DNA of 64,000 nt from Symsagittifera roscoffensis (Eukaryota; Xenacoelomorpha; Acoela; Convolutidae): contig NC_087064.1 of assembly GCF_963678635.1 (NCBI RefSeq), positions 34,820,369 to 34,884,368 on the forward strand, given 5' to 3'. Both the position numbers and the translations under genes were made by a program. The notes beneath the pieces were generated by a model. That model searched no databases. It was given only the letters and a program-made list of their open reading frames with translations, and was not told where the DNA came from. Of the stretch, positions 12,305 through 24,660 are shown one piece after another (the first letter of the stretch is position 1; the number at the start of each line of letters is the position of its first letter).

Positions 12305-12451
12305 CAAAAATAGGCTCAAGAAGACATTACTTTTTGAATGATATGGAATGTTCCGTCAATAATGGCTAGTTAAAAAATCGAAACTTGTCTGAAGAAAAAA
12401 CCTCCGAGCACAAGTATTCAGTTACATTTGTTACGAAAGTCGGAACAAAGA
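12305..12451 (-). repeat. Dispersed-repeat fragment inserted only in unit A
   Basis: This is a 5'-end fragment of the dispersed repeat (AGGCTCAAGAAGACATTAC to AAGTCGGAACAAAG). It is flanked on both sides by a duplicated host stretch (TTTTTGGACTCAAGATGAAT and what follows). It accounts for most of the extra ~212 bp in unit A and is absent from units B and C. Confidence 0.7.
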
Positions 12452-13285
12452 TGAATATTTCGTCATTTAACTTTTTGGACTCAAGATGAATCAGAAGTTG
12501 AAAGGTCTCTAGATGGAAATCTGAACAGTTCACAATATTCAAAAATTAGAACTCCGTGCAATGAATTTGGGTTTATCCAGCCACAACGAGGAAAAAACAA
12601 CAGAACCCACTACCAGACAAAAAATTTTTAAGTATCGATAAAATTTAAGAAAATCATCAAAAAAAACTCGAACATTATTTTATCAACCCCAACCAAACCA
12701 AAGCAAGTTTTTCTGTTTCAAAAAATTTCCGAAAAAAATTTAACGTTTAAATTTGAAATAGCAAGTAAAAAATTTTCAAATATCTCACATTTAATGTCTT
12801 TTGTTATTATTTTGCTTTAAAATTCGTGCCGTGGCGAGCTTTCGATTTCAATTAGAACTTTCGATGCAAATTTTTACCCAAAAATTTTTATGATCTCGTA
12901 CAGTTGGGAACTTAGTAAGTTGTGGTAACTCAACTCTTTTGTTTTAATACTAACTTTTCTTAGGCTGGAGGCACATGTCACGTAACACGACAACTCCGGC
13001 AACAAAAGACCACTCAAATGATTTAGCAATTACAAAAACTCACAAAATGTAAGCTTTCGAACAAACTCTGAAAATAATCTTTTGATTACGCCTAAAATGA
13101 GACGCATATTCATCTTCTTAATAGTAACTGAATGCCGGTTTACTTAAAACTTAATTTTAAACAAAAATACTAAAAATAAACACTTAAAATTGAAACCAAA
13201 ACCTTGATTGCATTTCTTGATTAAACGCTCACAATCAAAAACCTGGTCATTTTTTTTTTCTAAATCAATTTCTATTTATCTATTT

Positions 13286-13699
13286 CGTGTCTGTACAAAA
13301 CAATGCCATACGAAACAGTCCAATACAAAACAGTCCGAAAAAGTATGAAAACGAACGAAAAAACAGTCCGATACAAAACAGTCCGAAAAACGGTCCCAAT
13401 TAATAATTGTTTCAACAAGTCGGCAGGCCGAGAATTGTTCTTTGTTTAACAAGCATAATGAACAAAATAGTGACCGCCGCAGTCGCGCCAACGTGTTGCG
13501 AGCTTGCCAACAGAGGGTAGGACTTAATACGAAATTTAGAGCCGGTTATCGCCGCGAAGCGGCGACGCGCGCATAGCGCGCCCACCGGCGACCTTAAACC
13601 GGACTGTTTTGTATTGGACTGTTTTTCCCCTTCATTACATAATTTTTGGGATTTTTTTGTGTTGGACTGTTTTGTATGGGACTGTTTTGTATATGCACC
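13286..13699. mobile_element. 414-bp MITE with 8-bp target duplication (unit A)
   Basis: Terminal inverted repeats of about 42 bp are built from TACAAAACA and CATACRAAACAGTCC blocks, imperfect at the outer bases. ATCTATTT lies directly outside both ends (13,278-13,285 and 13,700-13,707). An 8-bp duplication is typical of hAT, P or Merlin families; the terminal bases do not show the usual hAT CAGGG. The GC-rich centre has palindromes TCGCCGCGAAGCGGCGA and CGCGCGCATAGCGCGC. There is no transposase. Confidence 0.85.
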
Positions 13700-15746
13700 A
13701 TCTATTTATTAGGAAAACGCAAGTTGATTTGAAGTTGAAAATCTTAAAGTAGGTCATCTTAATAAAAAGAACTTGAGGATGCTTAGAATGATCTTCAAAT
13801 CACAAGTGCAAAACACAGTCTGACAAATGATATCTTTGCCGAAAATAGTTTGAAAAATCTTTGCTTTCCTATGATTTATCACTCGACCCCAACTGATTTT
13901 TTTGTAAAAAATGGACTTGCGTCAAAAAAATACAGACCCCAATGCAATTTTTTTTCTTCATTTCCGCCCAAAAATGATATTGATATAACTTCCATGCATG
14001 GAAAAAATAGCCTATCATACAAATTCTATACTATCCCATAATGCATAAAATAGCATGAAATGCTAATGACTAGTATTTTTTACTCAGGGAGAGCGCATCT
14101 TTAGTATTTTTTCTTAGACCAGCAATGCATTTTGCCAGTTTTTCTTTTTTTTACTTACAATCTTTCACAGGCAGAGACACTGGTTATTCAAAAACTTGCG
14201 CCACTGAGATTTTCACAATTATGCGTGTAATACGCAGGTAAGCTGCAAAAATCTTTCTGATGTAATTTTTATGAATTTAAAAATGTATAATTGTTATGCA
14301 ATCCTAGGGCATATTGGAAAAATGCCAAACGAAAATTAATTTTTCAGCATTTATGAAATAATGTCTAAAACTTTAGAAAAAATGCTGCAACTGCTATGTT
14401 CTTAAGGTAAAATTGTGCCCATAAAAAGTAGATTTGTGGAAAAATTTGTTTGAACGCAAAAACTTCTTTGGTTTTCATAAGGAAAAAAATTGAGCATGTT
14501 TTCAATTTTACGCTGAGTTTTTTGAGTCGCCATCAGAAATTGCTGATGAAAATCATTCCACATATAGAAACTGCACTCAGAGCTCTTCTCCTGAAAAGTT
14601 GTCTCTGACGATACGCCAATATTTATTCCATGATAAAAGAAAGTGTCTTCAAAATTCTTCTGCAGCAAATTCATCAAAATTATGAAACTTGTATGACTCA
14701 CCGTTTTTTCTTAAAGTTAACATGTAAATGTATGAATAACGTTTTTAGTTTATTGTAAGCCCTGGACTTTGATTATCAGAACCAAAAATTAGCAAGACTG
14801 TTCGTATTTTTTAATATCTATGAAGCAATTGATGAGTTTTTCGAAAACAAAAGTTAAAAAAAAATTGAGTTTATTTCAATCATCACCCCACACACCATGT
14901 GATGCACAAAGCACATAGATTTTGTTCCCAGTAATGTAGAAATTATGAGAAATAGCCTGTTTCAACCAATTAAGAACGGTTATAATATTAAAGAAGTCGC
15001 GCGTGAATTGTCTCAAACTGGCAATATTGGCAATCTTTAAAACCAATCTCAAATTTCATGAAAAATGATCACAAGTAACAAATCTGTTTAAATTTGAGCT
15101 CATTATTACAATACTTTTTGTCTGTTATAAAAAAATTCCGTAAAAAATTTTAGTTAAAAATTTGTCTGAAGAACAAAAAAACCACCCCGATCACAAACAT
15201 TCCTTTACTTTCGTTGCCAAAGTCAAAACAATAAAATCATAAAGTCCCATACATTTTCAAAACAATTTTTTAAGCTTAGAATTTCAAAAACTGAGTTTGT
15301 ATTAGAGCAACGCTTTGAATGCCCTGACTTTTCATTATTGTCTATGAGGTAGGTTTTGATTGAGACTGATGAAATTTAAAAAAAAAGAAGAAATGAGATG
15401 TTCTTAGAAAAAGTGATTAAAGTAAAGAGTAGTCATGATTTAAGTCTTATCTAGCAAAGTGTCTTATGGACCAATTAGCTCGCCTCAATTCAATTTGGAA
15501 CCGTTTTGGATACAGATTAATATACCGCTTACTCGCTGTTAGAAAGAAATATATAAAAATTTAGTTTTTTTCAAATGGGCGAATTTCAGAACCCAATAAC
15601 ATTTCAATTTAAAAAACAATCACAACTAAAATATCAATTATTTATGTGCACAGCATATCAATTTTGTTCAAATGATTTTGCCACTTCACTGTCAAACCGT
15701 CCTAATTGAATATTTTAGCTTGAGAGTTTTCGATTATCAAAATAAA

Positions 15747-16262
15747 ACAAAACTGCTCGTATCAGGGCAAAGCCCGGAATGTTCCGACCGCCTTTTAAAG
15801 TTTACGGAGCAGTAATGAAATGAAAAAATTAGATACGATAAAATGGAATGAATTTTTTTGAGATATTCTTTTTTGAACAAAATCCCCACACGTCATTTAA
15901 AGTACAAAGTGATTGAGTACGCTCCTACTAACAAATCAGTTATGGCAAATAAGCTTACTTCAACCAATTTGGATTATTTTATAAGACGGAATAAATCAGC
16001 GCTTACGCGTTAATAGAGCGAAATATATCGCGCGTTAAATATCCCAAACTGGCCAAAATGGCTATTTTCAAACCCCCATAATTTTACGAAAAAAGATCAC
16101 AAGTGAAATATCTTTTCAAATATAGGCTCAAGAAGACAATACTTTTTGAATGATATGAAATGTTCCGTCGATAATGGCTAGTTAAAAAATCGAAACTTGT
16201 CTGAAGAAAAAAACCTCCGAGCACAATTATTCAGTTACATTTGTTACGAAAGTCGGAACAAA
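15747..16262 (-). repeat. Hairpin-ended dispersed repeat, copy in unit B
   Basis: This is the same structure as the copy at 10,368. Its 3' end reads CTGCTCGTATCAGGGC with GGAATGTTCCGACCGCC, and its 5' end is AAGTCGGAACAAAG. Confidence 0.7.
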
Positions 16263-18457
16263 GATAAATATTTCGTCATTTAACATAGTACGTACATTCC
16301 GTTAGCTTTGTTGAAAGTCGGAACAAAACACTCGTTCAAATTGGTTAATTGCTCCGACTTAACTTACAGTAGAAGCAAGAGAATGTTTTTGCAACTTGTC
16401 TTCTTGTTTGTTTCTCTGAAAAAGTTTTGACACAAAATAACTGCAGTTCATCAAATAACTGCAAGTTTTGTATTGCAGTTCATCCGGGTAGGTAGTGAAA
16501 TTGAGCACGTTTTTTACCTGTATTCAAAAATATAAGAGTTTTAAAACTTTTGAATTTTTATTTAGCTGCACTAATTATTTTTCTGAAGCTGCTAAAAACA
16601 CGCCCATTAAAACAGTACAATTCAAGGCATCAAAATAAACAAAAAATGAGTCCGTTAGATATTACTCTGTTTATAGATAATAGCGGTAAAAATAACACTC
16701 CGTTAGTCTTCCATAAAATTATCGAGTGGAGATCAATTAAAAACTTGATTAATACTACTTTCATTTAATAGCTTGAAGACTATCTGAAAGCTATATCTGA
16801 CAGTAATGAAAACTTACAAGAAGTGCTATCCCGTACATAAAATTGTTCCAAATGGAACTCAATTGGCCATTTTTTTGAAATGCGTCTCAGTTTTCTTTAA
16901 TTGATGCTTGATAGAAGCAGCCCGGGTTGGAAAAAAATGCTTATCATTCAATTTGATACCATGAAAAAAATCCTTGTAACACAATTTCATAGAATTTTTA
17001 TACAATAAATTGTATGATGAACATTTTTTGTTCAAACTTTTTTGATGCCAAAGTTGCTCTCATGTAACCAAAACTGGCTCTAATTTGTATTGTTTGAGTT
17101 TTGAACCAATTTTTAATAATTTTCTAAGAAAAATTTTGATTGAAAAAATGCTTATCATAGAATTTTCTTCGATGAAAATTGTATGATAAGCATTTTTTCC
17201 ATAGACTTCATAGATGAAACTCCGTGACAAGCATTTTTCTTGTATGGAAGTCACCCGGGAGACCAGAATTTTTAGTTTTTCCAATAAAACTTACTAAAAA
17301 CTACTATCAATAATATCTTCAGGGTTTTTCTACGATATACGAGCAGTGTCCTTTTTTCATAGTAAAGCTGAATGGAATAATTTTCTCAGAAGTTTCCCAG
17401 AGTATGCAAAGAGAGGTTTGAAATTTTCGCTCTTGAACAAGTGAACCCGTTTTCGAATTAACGGAAACATAATGCCCTGATTGAAAATATCTACTTTTTC
17501 TATGGCTTATTTCTTGTATCAGAACTGCAATTGTTGTTTTCTGGGGAGCTATTGCAAATATTTGGATTGTACAAAAATATCCCAGCTACTCAAATGTTAA
17601 TATAAACAGTAAAATTAATCGACAGAAGTCTGCTTCTGAGAATACTTTTTGGACTCAAGATGAATCAGAAATTGAAACGTCTCTACATGGAAATCTGAAC
17701 AGTTCACAATATTCAAAAATTAGAACTCCGTGCAATGAATTTGGGTTTATCCAGCCACAACGAGGAAAAAACAACAGAACCCACTACCAGACAAAAAATT
17801 TTTAAGTATCGATAAAATTTAAGAAAATCATCAAAAAAAACTCGAACATTATTTTATCAACCCCAACCAAACCAAAGCAAATTTTTCTGTTTCAAAAAAT
17901 TTCCGAAAAAAATTTAACGTTTAAATTTGAAATAGCGAAAAAAATTTTCAAATATCTCACATTTAATGTCTTTTGTTATTATTTTGCTTTAAAATTCGTG
18001 CCGTGGCGAGCTTTCGATTTCAATTAGAACTTTCGATGCAAATTTTTACCCAAAAATTTTTATGATCTCGTACAGTTGGGAACTTAGTAAGTTGTGGTAA
18101 CTCAACTCTTTTGTTTTAATACTAACTTTTCTTAGGCTGGAGGCACATGTCACGTAACACGACAACTCCGGCAACAAAAGACCACTCAAATGATTTAGCA
18201 ATTACAAAAACTCACAAAATGTAAGCTTTCGAACAAACTCTGAAAATAATCTTTTGATTACGCCTAAAATGAGACGCATATTCATCTTCTTAATAGTAAC
18301 TGAATGCCGGTTTACTTAAAACTTAATTTTAAACAAAAATACTAAAAATCAACACTTAAAATTGAAACCAAAACCTTGATTGCATTTCTTGATTAAACGC
18401 TCACAATCAAAAACCTGGTCATTTTTTTTTTCTAAATCAATTTCTATTTATCTATTT

Positions 18458-18871
18458 CGTGTCTGTACAAAACAATGCCATACGAAACAGTCCAATACAA
18501 AACAGTCCGAAAAAGTATGAAAACGAACGAAAAAACAGTCCGATACAAAACAGTCCGAAAAATGGTCCCAATTAATAATTGTTTCAACAAGCCGGCAGGC
18601 CGAGAATTGTTCTTTGTTTAACAAGCATAATGAACAAAATAGTGACCGCCGCAGTCGCGCCAACGTGTTGCGAGCTTGCCAACAGAGGGTAGGACTTAAT
18701 ACGAAATTTAGAGCCGGTTATCGCCGCGAAGCGGCGACGCGCGCATAGCGCGCCCACCGGCGACCTTAAACCGGACTGTTTTGTATTGGACTGTTTTTCC
18801 CCTTCATTACATAATTTTTGGGATTTTTTTGTGTTGGACTGTTTTGTATGGGACTGTTTTGTATATGCACC
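18458..18871. mobile_element. 414-bp MITE (unit B copy)
   Basis: This copy is almost identical to the one at 13,286 and has the same ATCTATTT duplications (18,450-18,457 and 18,872-18,879). It is offset by exactly 5,172 bp. It was therefore copied with the tandem unit rather than inserted separately. Confidence 0.85.
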
Positions 18872-20918
18872 ATCTATTTATTAGGAAAACGCAAGTTGAT
18901 TTGAAGTTGAAAATCTTAAAGTAGGTCATCTTAATAAAAAGAACTTGAGGATGCTTAGAATGATCTTCAAATCACAAGTGCAAAACACAGTCTGACAAAT
19001 GATATCTTTGCCGAAAATAGTTTGAAAAATCTTTGCTTTCCTATGATTTATCACTCGACCCCAACTGATTTTTTTGTAAAAAATGGACTTGCGTCAAAAA
19101 AATACAGACCCCAATGCAATTTTTTTTCTTCATTTCCGCCCAAAAATGATATTGATATAACTTCCATGCATGGAAAAAATAGCCTATCATACAAATTCTA
19201 TACTATCCCATAATGCATAAAATAGCATGAAATGCTAATGACTAGTATTTTTTACTCAGGGAGAGCGCATCTTTAGTATTTTTTCTTAGACCAGCAATGC
19301 ATTTTGCCAGTTTTTCTTTTTTTTACTTACAATCTTTCACAGGCAGAGACACTGGTTATTCAAAAACTTGCGCCATTGAGATTTTCACAATTATGCGTGT
19401 AATACGCAGGTAAGCTGCAAAAATCTTTCTGATGTAATTTTTATGAATTTAAAAATGTATAATTGTTATGAAATCCTAGGGCATATTCGAAAAATGCCAA
19501 ACGAAAATGAATTTTTCAGCATTTATGAAATAATGTCTTAAATTTTAGAAAAAATGCTGCAACTGCTATGTTCTTAAGGTAAAATTGTGCCCATAAAAAG
19601 TAGATTTGTGGAAAAATTTGTTTGAACGCAAAAACTTCTTTGGTTTTCATAAGGAAAAAAATTGAGCATGTTTTCAATTTTACGCTGAGTTTTTTGAGTC
19701 GCCATCAAAAATTGCTGATGAAAATCATTCCACATATAGAAACTGCACTCAGAGCTCTTCTCCTGAAAAGTTGTCTCTGACGATACGCCAATATTTATTC
19801 CATGATAAAAGAAAGTGTCTTCAAAATTCTTCTGCAGCAAATTCATCAAAATTATGAAACTTGTATGACTCACCGTTTTTTCTTAAAGTTAACATGTAAA
19901 TGTATGAATAACGTTTTTAGTTTATTGTAAGCCCTGGACTTTGATTATCAGAACCAAAAATTAGCAAGACTGTTCGTATTTTTTAATATCTATGAAGCAA
20001 TTGATGAGTTTTTCGAAAACAAAAGTTAAAAAAAAATTGAGTTTATTTCAATCATCACCCCACACACCATGTGATGCACAAAGCACATAGATTTTGTTCC
20101 CAGTAATGTAGAAATTATGAGAAATAGCCTGTTTCAACCAATTAAGAACGGTTATAATATTAAAGAAGTCGCGCGTGAATTGTCTCAAACTGGCAATATT
20201 GGCAATCTTTAAAACCAATCTCAAATTTCATGAAAAATGATCACAAGTAACAAATCTGTTTAAATTTGAGCTCAATATTACAATACTTTTTGTCTGTTAT
20301 AAAAAAATTCCGTAAAAAATTTTAGTTAAAAATTTGTCTGAAGAACAAAAAAACCACCCCGATCACAAACATTCCTTTACTTTCGTTGCCAAAGTCAAAA
20401 CAATAAAATCATAAAGTCCCATACATTTTCAAAACAATTTTTTAAGCTTAGAATTTCAAAAACTGAGTTTGTATTAGAGCAACGCTTTGAATGCCCTGAC
20501 TTTTCATTATTGTCTATGAGGTAGGTTTTGATTGAGACTGATGAAATTTAAAAAAAAAGAAGAAATGAGATGTTCTTAGAAAAAGTGATTAAAGTAAAGA
20601 GTAGTCATGATTTAAGTCTTATCTAGCAAAGTGTCTTATGGACCAATTAGCTCGCCTCAATTCAATTTGGAACCGTTTTGGATACAGATTAATATACCGC
20701 TTACTCGCTGTTAGAAAGAAATATATAAAAATTTAGTTTTTTTCAAATGGGCGAATTTCAGAACCCAATAACATTTCAATTTAAAAAACAATCACAACTA
20801 AAATATCAATTATTTATGTGCACAGCATATCAATTTTGTTCAAATGATTTTGCCACTTCACTGTCAAACCGTCCTAATTGAATATTTTAGCTTGAGAGTT
20901 TTCGATTATCAAAATAAA

Positions 20919-21434
20919 ACAAAACTGCTCGTATCAGGGCAAAGCCCGGAATGTTCCGACCGCCTTTTAAAGTCTACGGAGCAGTAATGAAATGAAAAAA
21001 TTAGATACGATAAAATGGAATGCTTTTTTTTGAGATATTCTTTTTTGAACAAAATCCCCACACGTCATTTAAAGTACAAAGTGATTGAGTACGCTCCTAC
21101 TAACAAATCAGTTATGGCAAATAAGCTTACTTCAACCAATTTGGATTATTTTATAAGAGGGAATAAATCAGCGCTTACGCGTTAATAGAGCGAAATATAT
21201 CGCGCGTTAAATATCCCAAACTGGCCAAAATGGCTATCTTCAAACCCCCATAATTTTACGAAAAAAGATCACAAGTGAAATATCTTTTCAAATATAGGCT
21301 CAAGAAGACAATACTTTTTGAATGATATGAAATGTTCCGTCGATAATGGCTAGTTAAAAAATCGAAACTTGTCTGAAGAAAAAAAACCTCCGAGCACAAT
21401 TATTCAGTTACATTTGTTACGAAAGTCGGAACAA
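20919..21434 (-). repeat. Hairpin-ended dispersed repeat, copy in unit C
   Basis: This copy is near-identical to the one at 15,747, as expected from the B/C duplication. Confidence 0.7.
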
Positions 21435-23626
21435 AGATAAATATTTCGTCATTTAACATAGTACGTACATTCCGTTAGCTTTGTTGAAAGTCGGAACAAA
21501 ACACTCGTTCAAATTGGTTAATTGCTCCGACTTAACTTACAGTAGAAGCAAGAGAATGTTTTTGCAACTTGTCTTCTTGTTTGTTTCTCTGAAAAAGTTT
21601 TGACACAAAATAACTGCAGTTCATCAAATAACTGCAAGTTTTGTATTGCAGTTCATCCGGGTAGGTAGTGAAATTGAGCACGTTTTTTACCTGTATTCAA
21701 AAATATAAGAGTTTTAAAACTTTTGAATTTTTATTTAGCTGCACTAATTATTTTTCTGAAGCTGCTAAAAACACGCCCATTAAAACAGTACAATTCAAGG
21801 CATCAAAATAAACAAAAAATGAGTCCGTTAGATATTACTCTGTTTATAGATAATAGCGGTAAAAATAACACTCCGTTAGTCTTCCATAAAATTATCGAGT
21901 GGAGATCAATTAAAAACTTGATTAATACTACTTTCATTTAATAGCTTGAAGACTATCTGAAAGCTATATCTGACAGTAATGAAAACTTACAAGAAGTGCT
22001 ATCCCGTACATAAAATTGTTCCAAATGGAACTCAATCGGCCATTTTTTTTGAAATGCGTCTCAGTTTTCTTTAATTGATGCTTGATAGAAGCAGCCCGGG
22101 TTGGAAAAAAATGCTTATCATTCAATTTGATACCATGAAAAAAATCCTTGTAACACAATTTCATAGAATTTTTATACAATAAATTGTATGATGAACATTT
22201 TTTGTTCAAACTTTTTTGATGCCAAAGTTGCTCTCATGTAACCAAAACTGGCTCTAATTTGTATTGTTTGAGTTTTGAACCAATTTTTAATAATTTTCTA
22301 AGAAAAGTTTTGATTGAAAACATGCTTATCATAGAATTTTCTTCGATGAAAATTGTATGATAAGCATTTTTTCCATAGACTTCATAAATGAAACTCCGTG
22401 ACAAGCATTTTTCTTGTATGGAAGTCACCCGGGAGACCAGAATTTTTAGTTTTTCCAATAAAACTTACTAAAAACTACTATCAATAATATCTTCAGGGTT
22501 TTTCTACGATATACGAGCAGTGTCCTTTTTTCATAGTAAAGCTGAATGGAATAATTTTCTCAGAAGTTTCCCAGAGTATGCAAAGAGAGGTTTGAAATTT
22601 TCGCTCTTGAACAAGTGAACCCGTTTTCGAATTAACGGAAACATAATGCCCTGATTGAAAATATCTACTTTTTCTATGGCTTATTTCTTGTATCAGAACT
22701 GCAATTGTTGTTTTCTGGGGAGCTATTGCAAATATTTGGATTGTGCAAAAATATCCCAGCTACTCAAATGTTAATATAAACAGTAAAATTAATCGACAGA
22801 AGTCTGCTTCTGAGAATACTTTTTGGACTCAAGATGAATCAGAAATTGAAACGTCTCTACATGGAAATCTGAACAGTTCACAATATTCAAAAATTAGAAC
22901 TCCGTGCAATGAATTTGGGTTTATCCAGCCACAACCAGGAAAAAATAACAGAACCCATTACCAGATAAAAAAATTTTAAGTATCGATAAAAGTTTTAAGA
23001 AAATCATCAAAAAAAAAACTCGAAAACTATTTTATCAACCCCAACCAAACCAAAGCAATTTTTTCTGTTTTAAAAAGTTTCTGATGAAAACGTTTAAATT
23101 TGAAATAGCAAGTAATAATTTTTCAAATATCTCACATTTAATGTTTTTTGTGATTATTTTGCTTTAAATTTCGTGCCGTGGCGAGCTTTCGATTTCAATT
23201 AGAACTTTCGATGCGAATTTTTACCCAAAAATTTTTATGATCTCGTACAGTTGGGAACTTAGTAAATTGTGGTAACTCAATTCTTTTGTAGCGTTTTAAT
23301 ACTAAATTTTCTTAGGTTGGAGGCACATGTCACGTAACACGACAACTCCGGCAACAAAAGACAACTCAAATGATTTAGCAATTACAAAAACTCACAAAAT
23401 GTAAGCTTTCGAACAAACTCTGAAAATAATCTTTTGATTACGCCTAAAATAAGACGCATATTCATCCTCTTAATAGTAACTGAATGCCCGTTTACTTAAA
23501 ACTTAATTTTATAAAAAAAACTAAAAATCAACACTTTAAATTGAAACCAAAATCTTGATTGCATTTCTTGATTAACCGCTCACTATCAAAAATCTGGTCA
23601 TTTTTTTTCTAAATCATTTTCTATTT

Positions 23627-23634
23627 ATCTATTT
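23627..23634. other. Empty MITE target site in unit C
   Basis: A single ATCTATTT stands here in the context CTATTTATCTATTTATTTGG. Units A and B have two copies of it around the MITE, so this is the pre-insertion state. Confidence 0.8.
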
Positions 23635-23737
23635 ATTTGGAAAACGCAAGTTGATCTGAAGTTGAAAATCTTAAAGTTGGTCATGTTAATAAAAAGAACT
23701 TGAGGATGCTTAGAAAGATCTTCAAATCACAAGTGCT

Positions 23738-24109
23738 TGCATTTAATGATTTATTTGGCGAGAATAAACTGGATCAAGTATTGTCTCATGAAAAAGTTGA
23801 AAAAATCTTTTTACACATGTCTATCAATTTTTCACACTTTCTGAAATAAATTTGAGAACTAATAAAATTGAAAAGGCTAAAAGGCCTGAACTTTAAACGT
23901 GCATAGCTGTTTAAAATCATAATTGAGCGCGAAATTAAACTTGTGCTTATGAAAGACAAACAATATATGAAAAAGTTCACTAAATTCCAAAATCTCGTTT
24001 TTCCAAATGTAATAGTGTCAAGAAAAGAAAACGATAAGAAACTCAAAAACATCTCCGATCATCGGATTCTATCAATCAGATTATAGTGATAAAACATAAT
24101 GTTGTTCCA
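23738..24109. other. Spacer right of the tandem array
   Basis: There is no clear gene. A plus-strand stretch near 23,957-24,087 reads as a lysine-rich peptide before stops and may be decayed coding DNA. An 88-codon minus-strand frame has no recognisable domain. Confidence 0.35.
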
Positions 24110-24235
24110 AAGACCTTCGTGGACATCGCAAATCACATGGAACTTCAGATAAGTCTACGAGAGAGAACTTTTTTGGCTCATGACTTGAGGCCGGGCGGTT
24201 GCGATCCAATCTTGATATTTTCGAGTGATACACAC
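24110..24235 (+). pseudogene. Coding-like fragment cut by the 5' LTR
   Basis: An open frame without ATG reads FVDIANHMELQISLRERT, then FLAHDLRPGGCDPILIF, and runs straight into the LTR. The amino-acid pattern looks protein-like rather than random, but I do not recognise the family. A stretch just before the 3' LTR (about 42,390-42,640) contains a similar DIANH.E motif. Confidence 0.35.
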
Positions 24236-24643
24236 TGGAACCTGATCTAAACTATATTTTATGATTGGATAAATTAAATGTTTTACCAATGTAAAGTATT
24301 TAATATTAACCAATCATGATCCATCTAACTAACAACCCACTTATTTGTAAGTGCTGAAGTTACTTGTAATTTCAGCACCAGAGAGATTTGAATTTAACTT
24401 AGGAATTAGTTGGACTCTCCCGAGCACTTCAGCAGCCGCAATAAACCAGTATACCCTAGATCTATTGAGCCTAGCAGAGACTAGTTAAACAACCTGAGAC
24501 TAGATAGTATAAGAGTAAGATTAGGATCGGTATTAGACTAAGAAGTTGCACGAATCTATCCGGCCGAAAATAAGATAGCGTGACGAGCAGACGGTGTACC
24601 CTATCCGAAATTACTCTATGAGTTACACTTCGGTCCTAACTCA
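24236..24643 (+). repeat. 5' LTR
   Basis: The LTR runs from TGGAACC to AACTCA (TG...CA ends). It has a TATA-like TATATTTTA at 24,253-24,261, a tetraloop hairpin at 24,351-24,378 and an AATAAA signal at 24,440-24,445. The part after the hairpin is the most conserved with the solo LTR at 169-575, which fits transcribed R-U5 sequence. Confidence 0.93.
24351..24378 (+). promoter_or_regulatory. LTR hairpin with CUUG tetraloop
   Basis: This is a 12-bp stem with one G-T wobble, closed by CTTG. It covaries with the copy at 286-313. A competing CACTTA/TAAGTG stem overlaps its 5' side. A role in genomic RNA dimerisation, packaging or polyadenylation control is possible but unproven. Confidence 0.7.
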
Positions 24644-24645
24644 TC

Positions 24646-24660
24646 TGGTGCGACCATAAG
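24646..24660 (+). promoter_or_regulatory. Putative primer binding site
   Basis: TGGTGCGACC begins two bases after the 5' LTR. Its TGG start matches the CCA end shared by tRNAs. I cannot say which tRNA is complementary to it. Confidence 0.5.

Larger units (their letters stand above)
8636..13813 (+). repeat. Tandem 5.2-kb unit A
   Basis: This is the first of three head-to-tail copies; the shared start is CACAGTCT. The part before ~12,512 differs clearly from units B and C. The part after 12,588 is nearly identical to unit B, including the MITE. No convincing gene is present: open frames of up to 99 codons exist (for example 11,164-11,382), but none has a domain. The unit contains a hairpin at 11,757-11,812 with ~25-nt arms and two reversed copies of the dispersed hairpin repeat. 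Unit A is about 212 bp longer than B owing to the insertion near 12,305. Confidence 0.9.
13814..18985 (+). repeat. Tandem 5.2-kb unit B (hybrid)
   Basis: The unit is 5,172 bp long. Its first 3.9 kb is almost identical to the same part of unit C, and its last 1.2 kb is almost identical to unit A. It contains the MITE at 18,458-18,871, the hairpin at about 17,143-17,198 and two reversed dispersed-repeat copies. The mosaic pattern marks it as the product of unequal exchange between flanking units. Confidence 0.9.
18986..23737 (+). repeat. Tandem 5.2-kb unit C
   Basis: The unit is nearly identical to unit B up to about 22,935, then clearly diverged (CCACAACCAGG instead of CCACAACGAGG, and many later changes). 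It lacks the MITE. Homology ends after ATCACAAGTGC at 23,737, where unrelated sequence starts. Confidence 0.9.

Noticed and set aside
11164-22979. Frames of 60-99 codons repeated in the 5.2-kb units (for example near 11,164, 16,550, 21,723 and 14,402)
   Set aside because: They are conserved only because the DNA was recently duplicated. There is no domain, and flanking stops and indels are not avoided.
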